This document shows positions 35,681 through 47,582 of a stretch of DNA of 63,062 bases, in pieces. Source of the stretch: Basidiobolus meristosporus CBS 931.73 (lineage: Eukaryota; Basidiobolomycota; Basidiobolomycetes; Basidiobolales; Basidiobolaceae); NCBI GenBank assembly GCA_002104905.1, contig MCFE01000521.1:1-63062 (forward strand), given 5' to 3'. Made by a program: the position numbers and the translations under genes. Within the stretch, counting starts at the first letter, position 1. Every line of letters starts with the position of its first letter. Below the pieces are notes generated by a model. It saw nothing but the letters and a program-made list of their open reading frames with translations. It was not told where the DNA came from and did not search any database.

Positions 35681-36954
35681 ACAGCAACTGAAGAAGGCTG
35701 CATCCTGGTGTATCTTGCTAGTGTGATGAATTATTTTGAGGTTGTATTCTTGTAGTTGGAGGGCCCAATGTGCTAGTCAACTGGTATAGTGAGGTCACAG
35801 TGACAACTACTGACAGATGTTCTCATTCCCATTTTTTCTACTTCTCTATATCTCTACTACACTTATTTTAGTTTTATCCCATTTGTCTTACCTAATCAGT
35901 ACTATCCCATTGGCTGGTTAACTATCACACCTGCTTACCTTATTGCATGAGTTATCCCTCACTTTATGTAAGATTACAAGCTGTAAGTGCTTCTAAATTA
36001 GACAAGTACCCACGCCAGTGCCCATGACACATGATCAACCCATGTCACCATCCCTACCATTTTCATTCCATGAATGGTATCCCTACATTTCACAGGCATC
36101 ATAATACTGACTCCTGATTGGTTGGATGTGCTGTGCCCTTAGAACCTTCTGGCACCTACTTAGAATACTCTTAGCTCATTCTGATGTTATTAAGAGTTCT
36201 ATTGATCTCTGGAACCTTCTGGAACACCATGATTAGTAATCACTTAGCCAGTGAGAAAAGTATACAAGGTAGGCTATCCCTCAACAACAAATTATCATCC
36301 CTTTTATCAGTATACCAACCTGTTGATTAGCGTGATCACTGCTACCTGCTGCTACCTGAGCTTCCAATCCCAGACCACAGGACACTCCCAGGAAACCGTG
36401 CTGACAGCCAACTGACCTTGGAGGCACTACTAGTGAGGATTACTCTGAGTAGGTATCTTTTATTTTATTTGGTTCTTTCCCTCACTTGTTCTTGTACAGG
36501 CAAAGATACCTTTCTGTCTTTGTAACTACTGATCACAGCTGCATTCTTATCAAGTCCCTGCTGGTGGAGTTTACAGCTGTTTTGACTTTGGAAGCTTTAG
36601 TACATTGTAATCTCAGAGGATGCTGAACCCAGCACATACTTTTGTTAAGATGCCAACTAAGTTGAGGATTGTAGCTCAATAGTTTTCTCTTGACAAGCTT
36701 ATGGCTTAATTCCCCATCACATTAGATTAGAGACAGAACCCAAGTATTCCTAGCAAGCTTTTGCCAGAGGTTACTGCACCAGTGAACACCCCACACACAA
36801 AACACTGGAGAAGTGTTGGACGTATCTCTCCCTTGGACTTTTAAACCACCACACCTGTAAAGTTATTAGTTTTCATCAACCAGTCCAATGTGCTGTGGTC
36901 CATTACAATTGTGAATCAGCAACTATTTATGTATGTATGGAATTGTTTAATTCA
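35681..36954. other. Unassigned AT-rich sequence
   Basis: There is no open frame of note and no match to the repeat families described here. It could include LTR sequence of the neighbouring gypsy element, but I could not find paired ends. Confidence 0.3.
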
Positions 36955-38547
36955 CTACACAACAGACAGACATTCTATCTTGGTAATGGGGTAGTGATGT
37001 TTGTGTTTGTTTAGTAAACAGCTCACGTAACCAATTGGGTAGAATTTGCCAGGTTGGTGGTATTGTCCCAGTATGGTGCCTATACCAGTGAGACTTCTAT
37101 CACAGTTAATAAAAGATCTTGCATCCCAATTGGGAAAATGTAACACTGGCGGTGACATTAGAGAATGTTTCAGCTGATCAAATGCTCTCTTTTGAGGCTC
37201 CAACCATACAAAACACTGGCCTTTTTATGTCAATTTGTACAGGGGGGCTGCTATTGTTGCAAAGTTTTTGACAAATTGACAATAGTAACCGGCAAATCCT
37301 AGGAATTCCTACACTGCATTAATATCCTTTTGTGTGGGTGTATCTTGAATGGCTTTTAGGAGTGAAGTAGATGGGTATATCCTATCTTCCAAGATCTTGT
37401 GGCCCAGGAACAACAATTTTGTATACAGGAATTGGCACATCTTGGGATGTAGTTTGAGTTGATTTTCAAGGAGGGCTGTCAGGATACATTGCGCCTCATG
37501 TATTTATTCTTCTACATTGGTGGAATATATTGGATGTTGTCCAGATACACAAGAGCATATACCCACTGCAAATTTCCTAGCACCTTGTCAATCATTCTTT
37601 GGAATGCAGTGGGGGCATTGCACAAGCCAAAGGGTAGTTGGTTCCATTTGTATAATCCAAACAATGTTATAAAAGTGGTTGTGGGTTGATCTTCCAGGGC
37701 TACTTCTACTTGCCAATACCTGAAGATTAAGTCTACTGAGCTAAAATATTTAGCTCTGATTAATCTGTCCAAGAGGTCATCTATTTACAGTAGCAGATAC
37801 ATGTCCTTCCAGGTGAGGGTATTCAATTTTTGGTAGTCAATGCAAAAGTGTTGCTTTCTGTCTTTCTTTAGGACTATCACCACAGGGGAGGCCCACAAAG
37901 ACTGGCTCTCAGTAATGATATTGTCTTTTAATTAGGTTTCAACTGTCTCTTTGATATAGTCCATGTCAATTTCTGAGTTCCTATAGGCTTTTTGCATGAT
38001 GGGGTATTTGTTGGCAAGGTGGATTTGGTGATATACCCAGGTATGTGACCAATTACTTGGTTCTTAGAGAATACTTGGGCAAGCAGGTGTATTCCTTCTA
38101 GGAACTTGTCTTGTAATGCAGGCAGTAGACTGGGGTCCACATCTAGTTTGGGGAGTGCTTCTTCTGGTTCCTTGTTTGTAGATGGTCCTTGGTTGTTTCC
38201 ATCAACTTCCTCTAGGTTTAACAATGGCACTCCTCTAGGTAATGTCACCATGTGTTGCCTGTTGTTAACCACTAAGCACTTCAGACTTTGTGCTTCAAAT
38301 TTTGGCAGTATCCATACTTTAGGGATTAAGATTCCTTCCAGTTGCTTGGATGCCTTTGCTGCGGTTATCATTCTTCTGCTTGTCAAATAAGCTATTGGTG
38401 TCTCTAATGAGATCACTGTCTCACTGGCTGGTGGTATTTTTATCACCTTATGTGTGAGGATTGGAGACTGCAATGGTTTCACCTCTTCAATTGTCACACT
38501 GTTGCTATGCACCTTGCTCTCATTGATGATATGAATCAGTGGGAGAC
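36955..38547 (-). pseudogene. Ty3/gypsy protease-RT-RNase H remnant (element G3)
   Basis: The minus strand carries, from right to left, a 194-residue protease/linker frame (38512-37928), RT (37772-37512: YFSSVDL, LPFGLCNAPTAFQRM, LVYLDN) and RNase H (37203-36955: KRAFDQLKHSL, KHKHHYPITK.ECL). The RT box is YLDN instead of YLDD, and RNase H ILxxDxS has become NCDRSLTGIG. The right end is cut by the LTR of G2 and integrase is absent here. Confidence 0.82.
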
Positions 38548-39224
38548 TGTTGTATCCAAGAGAAAAGTGTAATAAAACTCTTGAATGAGTTAACTGAACC
38601 TAAGTGACAACTAAGTGCAGAATCTTAGAATTGTCAAGAGTGTCAGAAATATTAGCAGAGAGGTTCTGGTCTAATATTGGTCTTATATATTGCTGAGTTG
38701 GGCTTTAAAGGTAACAGAGTGGATTTGCTATGCAGGCTAGGCTTGGTGTTCTTGAGAGTGCTAGATATGCTAAGCTTGGGTAGAAACTAGAATGGATTTG
38801 TTGAATTCTTAATTTTGTTGAGACACACACTAAACCAAAAGGTTCAGTAAACTTTATTTATACTTTTCTGATTGAGTTGCATTAGTAAGCATCAAAAGAC
38901 TGGACTAATTGAAATCTGTTGGGTTGTTGATAGGTGCATAAAATAAATGAAAAATTGCATCATTAATCAGCTGGTGTCTTGGCAACTGCTGAGTGGCTAG
39001 ATAAATCTCAGATGACTAATCACTTGGAAAGGCTTAGCAGATCAGTTGAGGACATAATGACCACATGAAAATTGATCAGGTGTGACAGCTAAATATAGAT
39101 TCTGAGAAGTGATAAAATAAACCATAACAGGGATTAGTTATGTTTGGGTTAGGGAAAATCAGTTAGAGTACTAGATTTTCTAACAGAGTGAAGTTGGCCA
39201 AGTTTTAAATGTTGATGCACAACA
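38548..39224 (-). repeat. 3' LTR of chromovirus G2
   Basis: It is 677 bp, from TGTTGTATCC (38548) to GATGCACAACA (39224) on the plus strand. On the minus strand it is preceded by the purine-rich tract GGAGGAGGTGA (39225-39235). The matching 5' LTR is not in the window. Confidence 0.8.
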
Positions 39225-39289
39225 TCACCTCCTCCGGGGAGAGGAACTTTCCAATACCTTCTGGGTTCCCCTGCGGCTCCAATTCTGAT

Positions 39290-39430
39290 CAATGATGGCA
39301 ACATCATCAAAGTTGGTGTAAGGTTCCCAGGTGTTGTGTTTGGCATCATAACCTTTCCACTTGACTAAATAAAGACAATTTGGTTCTTCTCCATCATGGT
39401 CAACAATAGCTTCAACTTCATAGGATTCAG
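39290..39430 (-). pseudogene. Chromodomain of the G2 integrase tail
   Basis: On the minus strand this translates as EVEAIVDHD..., LYLVKWKGYD and NTWEPYTNFDD, the full chromodomain signature with the aromatic cage positions (Y, W and W). It follows the integrase C-terminal domain, which defines the element as a chromovirus. In characterised chromoviruses this domain directs integration to marked chromatin. The surrounding frame is broken. Confidence 0.88.
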
Positions 39431-40223
39431 AAGTAACTGGGTCTTGAGATATCAGTTTGTGTGAAGAAGGTGAGAAGTTTTTGGGAAGTAGTGCTCCAGT
39501 ATTGTCCTGAAGTACATAAGATCCTCCAGTGGTACATCTAAAACTTTAAATGGGCCTTCATATTTGGGGTCAAGTTTAGATTGTTGGATTGGATCTAGTG
39601 TCATGACATATGACTCATCTGGAAAGCTGCTGTTCCTGTGTCTTGAGGCATATGTTGAAGTCATCTTTTGCTGTGTGGCCTTACTTCTGGCACTGATAGC
39701 AGGGTAGACAATGTTTGTAAGATACTCAAGTCAGTTCTTTAGCTGTCTGTATTCAAACTTGCTAGCTTTGCAAAGAGGTAGTGATTACCATCATCACTAG
39801 TGGTAAAGGTTCAGCTAGATCAATTGCAATATAATCCATAGGAAGGCTTGCATGGATGGGACTTAAAGAGTGAAATCCATGGTGGCTGATATTGTAAAGT
39901 TGACATTCTCTGCAAGACTTGACAAATTCTAGGCAGTCAGCTTTGATATTTGGCCAGTGATATCCATCAGAGTGTAGCTTCTTCATAAGTGTGTCAGCTC
40001 CAAAATGTCCAAGTAGATGACTCCTCTGTATCAACATTTTCCTTTCATTGGTATGTGGGATTTTCCAGGATGCTGAGTCCATTTGAAGAATTATTTTGGA
40101 AGTTGTAGTGAGCTTACTGATTATGTCAGTAATCACATGTCCCTCCCAAGGTGAAGCTGGGAAAAGTCTTGAAAGGTGGTCAGGCAGGATCCTGAGGATT
40201 ACTGGGCAATGAATAACTGTATA

Positions 40224-41306
40224 TTAATAATCAAGTAGAGTATCAAGCAAGTTGGTAAGCATTGGAGTCAGAGTCTTTTGGGTGTGGATATAGACAAGGG
40301 CTTGGTGGTTGGTGCACAAGGTAAAAGGATTATCCCATAAGTACTGATGAAACTTCTTCAAGGCAAAGACTATGGCAAGTAGCTCCTTCTTGGTGGCAGC
40401 GTAGTTTCTCTCAGCAGGTTGTAGAGATCTGGCTTGAAAAGAGATCCAGTGAGGCGGAGTTTGGTCTTCATCCTGGTATAGGACAGCCCCTAACACAACA
40501 TTAGATGCATCCGTAGCAACAACAAAGGTCTTAGTAAAGTCTGGGTAGGATAGAGTGGGTGCCTGTGGGAGCAACTGGCAGAGTGACTCAAATGCTTGGT
40601 CATGAGCATTGTTCCAGGCTGAGGGAAGATCAGGACTATGGCGTAATGCATCCAAAGGGGCATGCAATGAGGACATGAGAGGATTGTGTTCTCTGAAATA
40701 GTTGAATACTCCAAGATAATGTTGGAGTTGCTTAGCACTAGTGGGTTTTGGCCATTCAGGAATATTGACCAATTTGAAAGGATCAAGCTGGTGGCTATCC
40801 AGTGTGACAATGAATCCCAGTAGATTGATCTTGAGGCATGCAAAGCTGCACTTTTCCGCATTAAGAATCAGTCCAGCAGCTGTCAGTCTATTGATTACAT
40901 CAGTGACATGGGCTGAATGGTCATCATGGTTTGTGGAAAATATGATGACATCATCAGCAAATACTAAGGCATATGGTGCATTCTTGAGTATTATAGTCAT
41001 GACTCTCTGGAACTTGCTGGTCAGTGTCTTTAGGCCAAAGGGAGCTCCCTGAAACATCCATTGCATATTATTCCAAGTAAAGGCAGTCTTATGCGGATGA
41101 TCAGGATGGATCTGGAATTGGTGGTATGCATCCTTCAAGTCCAATTTGGAGAATACTTTTGTGCCTGATAATGAGGAAAAGATATCTTGGATTCTTGGAA
41201 TTGGAAATTTATCATCTTGGAGAAGCTTGTTCAGAGGTCTAGGGTCCAAACAGGGTCTTTTCAGAGTTAGATTTCCATCAGCATCTTTCTTGTGTGCAAG
41301 CATCAA
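40224..41306 (-). pseudogene. G2 reverse transcriptase and RNase H
   Basis: The frame is 360 residues from its first Met and open back to about 41521 without one. RT blocks: PLNKLLQDDKFPIPRI, SKLDLKDAYHQF, PFGLKTLTSKFQ, and the catalytic box VFADDVIIF near residue 115. RNase H starts at about residue 260 with VVATDASNVVLGAVLYQ and includes the ERNYAATKKELLAIV block. All catalytic residues I can place are intact, so this is the best preserved enzyme of the gypsy elements here. It ends at an in-frame TAA in the usual connection to integrase. Confidence 0.9.
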
Positions 41307-41690
41307 AGGGCTGTTGAATGTTGTGTTGACAGGAGCTTGAGTAATAATTCCATTGTCAGCCCACTCTTGGACTATTTCATCAACTAAGTGCTGACAAGAA
41401 TGTGGAATTGGGTATTGCCTTCTCCATGTTGACTCACCAGGTGGGGTTTCTAGTGTGACAATGGATTCTGGAATAGTGCAGAAACTGTTCCTGGGAATGG
41501 CTTGGTTTCTTTCTATGGCCAGCTAAATTTCCAACTTGATTGATTGAGAATATGCTTGAAAAGTTGGGGTTGACTCCTCTGCTTCCAGATGGGGAGAAGT
41601 GATCTCTAGAATCTGATCCATTCTGGGTGGCAGAGACTTAGTGATTCCAGGATATGAAACTGGTAGTCTGCCTATGTGAAAGCCAAAACA

Positions 41691-44571
41691 ATTTTTAGTT
41701 GATTGTTGATATGACTAAGTCCCAAGTTTGATTTTACATCAGGGCGCAACATTCCTCAGCCATTGCAGATCTCCAAAACTTTGTCTGAGGGTTATTTAGG
41801 GCCTCTTTTACAGTCTGGGGCTCATCAATATGGACTGATTAGGCAGAGGCTAAGTTTTTGTCCTCACTGATGCAGTGATATGGACTATATTTGGTCCAAT
41901 TGGATCTCCAGGCATTTGATATTGGAATGATTAATTCTGGGATGTTCCTGGGCACTGCTTCAGGCTGAACATGGTTTTGGAGTCCTCTGGAGTGGAAAAA
42001 TCTTCATTGTTTTACTCTGATTCAATCCTGTCAATTGGTGGACTTAAGATCAGATTTTTTCATCATCTGATTGTTCTAAGAGTCTTGTAGATATTGGAAG
42101 CAATTTGGAGAACAAGTAGATTATGTGGTTTTCACATAATGATTTATTGAATGTAAAAGTAGTATTTATACTTTTACCTGGTCTTGGCATTACAAACATG
42201 TAGAATAGGTTAAGGAAGGTCCCAAGAACATGTGTGCAAAGTTTGGGGCTGTTTGGACAACTTTGAGAATTTTCATGTTCTGGGTACCCGGTATTTTGGT
42301 GAAAATATCCTAAGTAAGTCCCAACAAGGAATTTGATCAGTATACTCTAGGATTTGAGGGTAATGATCTAAGTGACTAAGTTAGGTGAATATTTAGGTGG
42401 AATTACAAATTCTTACAACACTGATGTCATTTTATGTGAAAATTTTGAGTTTTCATCAAACAGCACATCCCTGGACTTGATAAGCTTCTTTGCTTTGGTA
42501 TTGTAGAGTCTGTATGCTTTACTTTCATTGTAGTAGCCCAAAAATATGCATTTTGCACTTTTTGGCTCAAACATTTACTGATTTCCAGGCAGTTTCTTGG
42601 CATATGCTGTACACCCAAGTATTCTTAGATGTTCTGCACTTGGTCTGTATCCATACCATGCTTCCAATGGAGTAGAATCACAAAGTATTCTGCTAAAACT
42701 CCTATTTTTGAGGTTTACCACTGTGGCAACTGATTCTGCTCAAAAAATCACAGGATAATTTCTGATCATGGATCATAGATCTTGCCATATCAATTGTTGA
42801 TCTGTTTGCATGTTCTGCTACTTCATTTTGCTGTGGGGAGTATGGTACAGTAGTCTCTTGCTATATCCCATTAATTTTGCAGGAGTGGATGAAGAGTTTT
42901 GAGATATATTCTCCACCATTGTCAGAGCGTATTTTCTTGATTTTTCCACCAGTTTCTCTCTCCACCATGGCTTTAAACTCCCTGAACTTAGACAGAGCTT
43001 CTTCCATTCTCTCCATGAAGCAGACCCATTTGTATCTTGTATAGTCATAAATAAAAGTGATTAAATACTTCATCCCACCTGAGGATAAATTCTGCATATG
43101 TCCACACAGATCTAAGTGAATAGATCTAATTTTTTCTTAGTGTTGATCAGCCCAGAGCACTTGAACAGTGTCTGGCTTGTTTCCCATATATGCAGGCTTT
43201 GCTGTGCTCCAAATTAGCTGTGGGATCAATTTTTACTCCGGAAATTGGCTGATCTTTGATCATTTTGTGCAAATAATCACAATTGATGGGCCCATATCTT
43301 CTGTGCCAAAGCATTGGTGTTTCTTCCATTGAGTTACTTATATTGACACCCAAATATGCTGGTATACAAGTCAACTTGTATAGATTCTGATATCTGATAC
43401 CTAAGGCAATACAGGCACCATTTTGATCAGAGATCTTGATTCCAGAATTGTCAAATCTGAAACTGAGTCCTTCTGCAGTGGCCTTGCTTAGAGATAGTAG
43501 GTGCTTGGCTATTTCCGGTACATAGATTACTTCTTTGATGGTCAGTGTATGGCTTCCTTCACTGCTTCTAAGGCTTATTCAGACAGTTCCTTCTCCCACT
43601 GCATCAAGTGTTCTAATTCACCCATGAAAACCTTCTTGATTGGAATTTCTTGATATTGGGTAAAAAGTTCTTTTTGGTGTGTTAAGTGTTAAGATGCTCC
43701 AGAGTCAATGTACTACATCTGAGAATCCTTGCTTGTGGTCATATTTAGTGCAGATATGCATAGTCTATCTTCAGTTGTTGCAGTACTCCAATATTCAAGC
43801 TTCTTTTGCTGATTATCTCTCTTTTTGAGACACCAGTCTGATGTGTGTCCTTTCCTTTTGCAGTAGTTGCAAACAGGTTGCTATTGCCTTTGTAAGGTCT
43901 TGGGTACCTCCTTTGTTGGTTATCATTACTTATTAAGGTATTTTCTTCTTCCTTCTTATTGGTGCTTGATTTTCCTAATTCTTCATCCAGGAGCCTCCCA
44001 TATACATAATTCAAGGTCATGTCTTCAGCTCTGGACTCTTGGGCTGATAAAAGGCCCTGAAACTTGTCTGTCAGGCTATTCAGGATGGTTACTATCACAT
44101 TCTCATCAGTAGCAGATATATCCACTCATTACTTCTCATCTACCTACAGGGTAATTCTGTTGACTAAATTCATTTCTACTCCTGGGAGCATCTTTGTATA
44201 CAAGGGCTTTGGCCTAAGATACATATCCATAGCCACTAAACATAACTGGTGCATGACTTAAAATACCTTTCAGGCCTTCTTTGCTGTTGTGTTATTGTCC
44301 ACTGAAGTGTCAATTTTTATTTAAAATTAAGGTAATTGCAATTAACAGTAATTTGTTCATTTTTCTGCTACTTCATCGCATCTTCTCCAATGATATCAGG
44401 CAGACTTTCTTCAACAATAATAATATCAGAGGCCTATTTCCTGTTGTAGTATCTTCATATACACCTTCCAGACCCAGTAGCTATATCCATACTGATTTTC
44501 AGCATATAGAAAAAAATCTAGTGTTAGCAGTAGTGGATAATGCAAAGAGTTACAGCTTGATGCTTATATCC
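41691..44571 (-). mobile_element. Copia family A element A5
   Basis: The minus strand carries gag (44530-43745), protease remnants (about 43740-43640), GAG-pre-integrase and integrase (43374-42426, split into frames 43374-43147, 43097-42861 and 42618-42427) and the linker before RT (42066-41691). RT itself is lost where it meets G2. The integrase catalytic blocks HSDLCGP-like and IRSDNGGEY are recognisable. A solo LTR (42072-42420) is inserted between integrase and RT. The PBS next to the LTR at 44572 is degenerate. Confidence 0.82.
42067..42425 (-). mobile_element. Solo family A LTR with CTGAT target duplication
   Basis: The 349-bp LTR (42072 TGTTCTAAGAG to 42420 TCTTACAACA) is flanked by CTGAT at 42067-42071 and CTGAT at 42421-42425. 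Removing the LTR and one CTGAT gives the uninterrupted sequence ATCATCTGATGTCATTT, which is found at the same place in the related copy at about 58393. This is a complete record of insertion followed by LTR-LTR recombination. Confidence 0.95.
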
Positions 44572-44918
44572 TGTTATAGAAATTCTGGAGATATTGGATG
44601 GGATTGGGAGAACAGGTGGATTACAAGGCTTTGACTTAACAGTTGATTGAATGCAAAAGTACTATTTGTACTTTTACATGGTGTTGGCAAAGCAAACAGA
44701 TTAAGTATGCTCAGGAAGGTCCCAAGAGCATGTGTGCAATGTTTGGGGCTATTTGGATAACTTTCAAAATTTGCATGCTGTTGGATCCTTATGTCTGGTG
44801 AAAATATTTCAAGTGGATTCTAACAAGGAATTTGGACAGAATTCTCTAAGTTTTGTAGGTAATGATTCATGTTACTAAGTTAGATGAATGTTTAGGTGCA
44901 ATCACCAGCTTTACAACA
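44572..44918 (-). repeat. Family A LTR (5' LTR of A5)
   Basis: It is 347 bp, TGTTATAGAAATTC at 44572 to GCTTTACAACA at 44918 on the plus strand. Confidence 0.85.
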
Positions 44919-46020
44919 CTGACAGCATTTACACCTCTGAGTCATGGGATTTAAATGCTATGATGGCAATTTGACAGGTTCAACATTAACATTTTGTGTA
45001 GGGTTGGACAGGGAATTATGCAAGTAAAATTTTGAAGCATGGAAGGAAGCCACATACCTACCTTCACACAAGTACTCTATGCACCAGAAATAGCTAAGAG
45101 CTGACTATCTGTATGCAAGGCTGTAGCAGAAGGGCCTGGTTTGAGTTTTGACAACTCTGGATACAAAATCACTTATCAAAATGGTGCTCCTATTGCTGTA
45201 GGTATCAGAGACTGGAATATATACAAGTTAACTTGTATTCCACTATATCTGAGTTCCAATATAAGTAACTTAATTTAGGAAACACCAATACATTGGTGCA
45301 GGAGATTTAGACACATCAATTTTGATTATTTGAGCAACATGATGAAAATCAGCAAATTTCTGGAGAAAAATGATCCCCAGCTAGGTTGGAGCACTGTGGA
45401 GCCTGCATAAATCCCAAACAAGTCAGACAACCAAGCAAGAGCTCAGGGGTAGTCAAAACTAAGAAAAATATATTTCTAACTAGCTCAGATCTATATGGAC
45501 ACAAGCAGGATTTATCCTAAGAACTCAGAAAAGGACCTTTTAGGATACTCTGATGCTGACTAGGAGTGAAGTAAAGAGGACAGAAAATCCAACACTGGAC
45601 TCACCTTTCTTTACTATACAGGAGCAATTTTGGGGAATTCAAGAATGCAACCAAGTGTGGCACTTTTCCCAACAGAGGCAGTGTATATGGCAGCCTGTGA
45701 GACTACAAAAGAAGCAATATGGCAAAGAAAGCTTTTTGAAGACTTAGGCTTATATCACCAAGCCCCCACCCCATTATGTCAAGATAATCATGGATGTGAC
45801 CAAACTGGCAGATATCCAACTTTTCATGCATCATTAGGCTCATAGATACAAGACATCATATCATACACAAAGCTATAGAGAATAACTTGGTAAACCTAGT
45901 GTACTGCCCTACAGATGTAATGGTTGCAGACATATTTGCCAAACAATTGGCTACAGACAAGTTTGAGTATCTCTAATCACAATTTGGACTTGTTAACATG
46001 ATTATTTAGTTGAGTGGGAG
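44919..46020 (+). mobile_element. Copia family A deletion derivative A6
   Basis: The plus strand has protease/pre-integrase remnants (about 45030-45530) fused at about 45545 to RNase H (frames 45553-45747 and 45630-45845: ...VALFPTEAVYMAACETTKEAIW). Most of integrase and all of RT are missing. It ends with the polypurine tract GTTGAGTGGGAG immediately before its LTR. Confidence 0.75.
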
Positions 46021-46368
46021 TGTTGTAAGAATCTGTGATGCACCTAAATATTCACCTAACTTTGTGACTTGGATCATTACCTAAAAATCTTAGAGAATTC
46101 TGACCAGATTCCTTGTTGGGAGTTAGTTGGAATAATCTCACCAAAACATCAGGTACCCAGAACACAATATATCTCAAGGTTGTCCAAACAATCCTGAACT
46201 TTGCAAACATGCTCTTGGGACCTTTCTGAAGATATTCCACAGGTTTATTTTGCCAAAGCCATGTCAAAGTACAAATACTACTTTGACATTCAAAAGATCA
46301 TCAAGTGAAAACCACATGATCCACTTGGTCTTGCAATCACTTCCAGTATCTCCAAAACTCCTACAAAA
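46021..46368 (+). repeat. Family A LTR (3' LTR of A6)
   Basis: It starts TGTTGTAAGAATC at 46021 and ends near 46368 (CTCCTACAAAA, decayed). This is the right limit of the repeat mosaic; GC-rich single-copy DNA follows. Confidence 0.85.
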
Positions 46369-47582
46369 GGCCAGAGGCATGGAAAAAGGAGACCAGACAA
46401 GAGACCCAGGTTGCATGGTGAATTTTGATAGAGTTACCAATTATGCGTGAGGTTGGAACAGGTGCAAGCGTGCGGTACATAAATATACACACCAGTCAGT
46501 ACAAATAAGCAGACTTCGAGGTTTCAGGCGAAATTAGCCAAATTGGTATGCCCCGAAAATCAGTCAACAATCGATTGGGAACTGGTCAAGCCCCCAAATC
46601 AGGATCTAATCCACCAAGTGAACAAGAACAGACAAACCCTAGGTCAGAATTGAAATATTCACATCAAACAACCTAAAATCCGGACCAAGTTAAGATTGGG
46701 CTGGCGGGAATCCCAGGGAAGTGGTTTGGAGGTTCGAGGAACTACCAATCATCCATCCCCTCCGCTTGATCTCCATCAAATCGACAAAAGTATCACAACA
46801 CACACCCATCTCCAAATATGGACTCGCCCTGCGGTAAGCGCAGGCACTCAAGCGACTTCACGACTGCTCATTCTTCTGGTCCTCGAAGACATCGTGCTGG
46901 ACTCTCGAGCCTCACGTAAAGTCAAGGTTCGCGAGCGAAGTTCTCCTAGTGCTCGCCCGGTTAACCTCACTGTTAGCGTCCCATCGAAACGCCACTCTCC
47001 CTCAGCTGCAACCGGAAACCACACGACGAACGTATGAAACCCCGGGTTTTCTGTGCACAGGGCCGAATTGTCCGAGTGAACGTGGGCTCGTAGTGGCGGG
47101 TTTGTTGAAGAAGAGATCCCAAGTGAACCCAAGGATCGGGGGAGTATTTTGCTGCAGGTGACAGAGCCCAACCTCACCCAGTTCAGCAAACCAACGCACT
47201 CACGACCACCGAACCGAAGCGCAACCCAGGGGCCACGAGCAACCAACCACAAGCCAACCCTACCTAGGCCAAAGAGAGGGGATGGAAAAGGGTGGAAATC
47301 GAAAGAAGGAATGGGCACACGACCACGACCACGACCACGGGCGTCGATCAAGACGAGGGGGGGGGGATTTTTGCTGGAGAATTTTTTTTCGCCCATCGGG
47401 AATCGGTTGGTCGAGAGTGGGTCGGGGAGGCCCCTTTTTTCCATCGGACCCCCCGAGATGCGTGCCCTTGGGTCCCACTTTTCCGTCACCAAACAAACAC
47501 CCACCTCACACTTCGAAAGTTTCTCTTCGTTAGCGTTCCCTCCCCCCACCCACTCTCCCGTAGGAACCGACTATTCTTTAAC
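46369..47582. other. GC-rich region upstream of CCT8, no gene recognised
   Basis: Composition shifts abruptly to CpG-rich DNA here. Long frames exist on both strands (for example 47549-46848 minus, 233 residues; 46696-47037 plus, 113 residues), but they are low-complexity, share no family and are expected by chance in GC-rich DNA. The stretch contains a G run at about 47357-47366 and a T run near 47384. It must contain the CCT8 promoter. An unrecognised or TE-truncated gene cannot be excluded. Confidence 0.4.

Larger units (their letters stand above)
39225..41690 (-). mobile_element. Ty3/gypsy chromovirus G2, internal region
   Basis: The minus-strand order is RT/RNase H (open from about 41521 to 40224), integrase zinc finger (40136-39762), a shortened integrase C-terminal part (39664-39452) and a chromodomain (about 39430-39290). 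The RT/RNase H and integrase parts share one frame, separated by a single TAA at 40224-40226. Most of the integrase catalytic core between about 39762 and 39664 is missing. The 5' end is cut at about 41690 by copia A5. Confidence 0.87.

Noticed and set aside
39149..39349. 66-residue minus-strand frame MMPNTTPGNL... as a gene
   Set aside because: It is an out-of-frame reading of the chromodomain region; the adjacent frame gives the chromodomain signature.
46819..46920. Short reading frame starting MDSPCG with a possible GTAAGC splice donor
   Set aside because: Only 33 codons; no second exon or homology could be supported.
46848..47549. 233-residue minus-strand frame upstream of CCT8
   Set aside because: It is low-complexity, matches no family, overlaps frames on the other strand and spans homopolymer runs; it is expected by chance in this GC-rich stretch.
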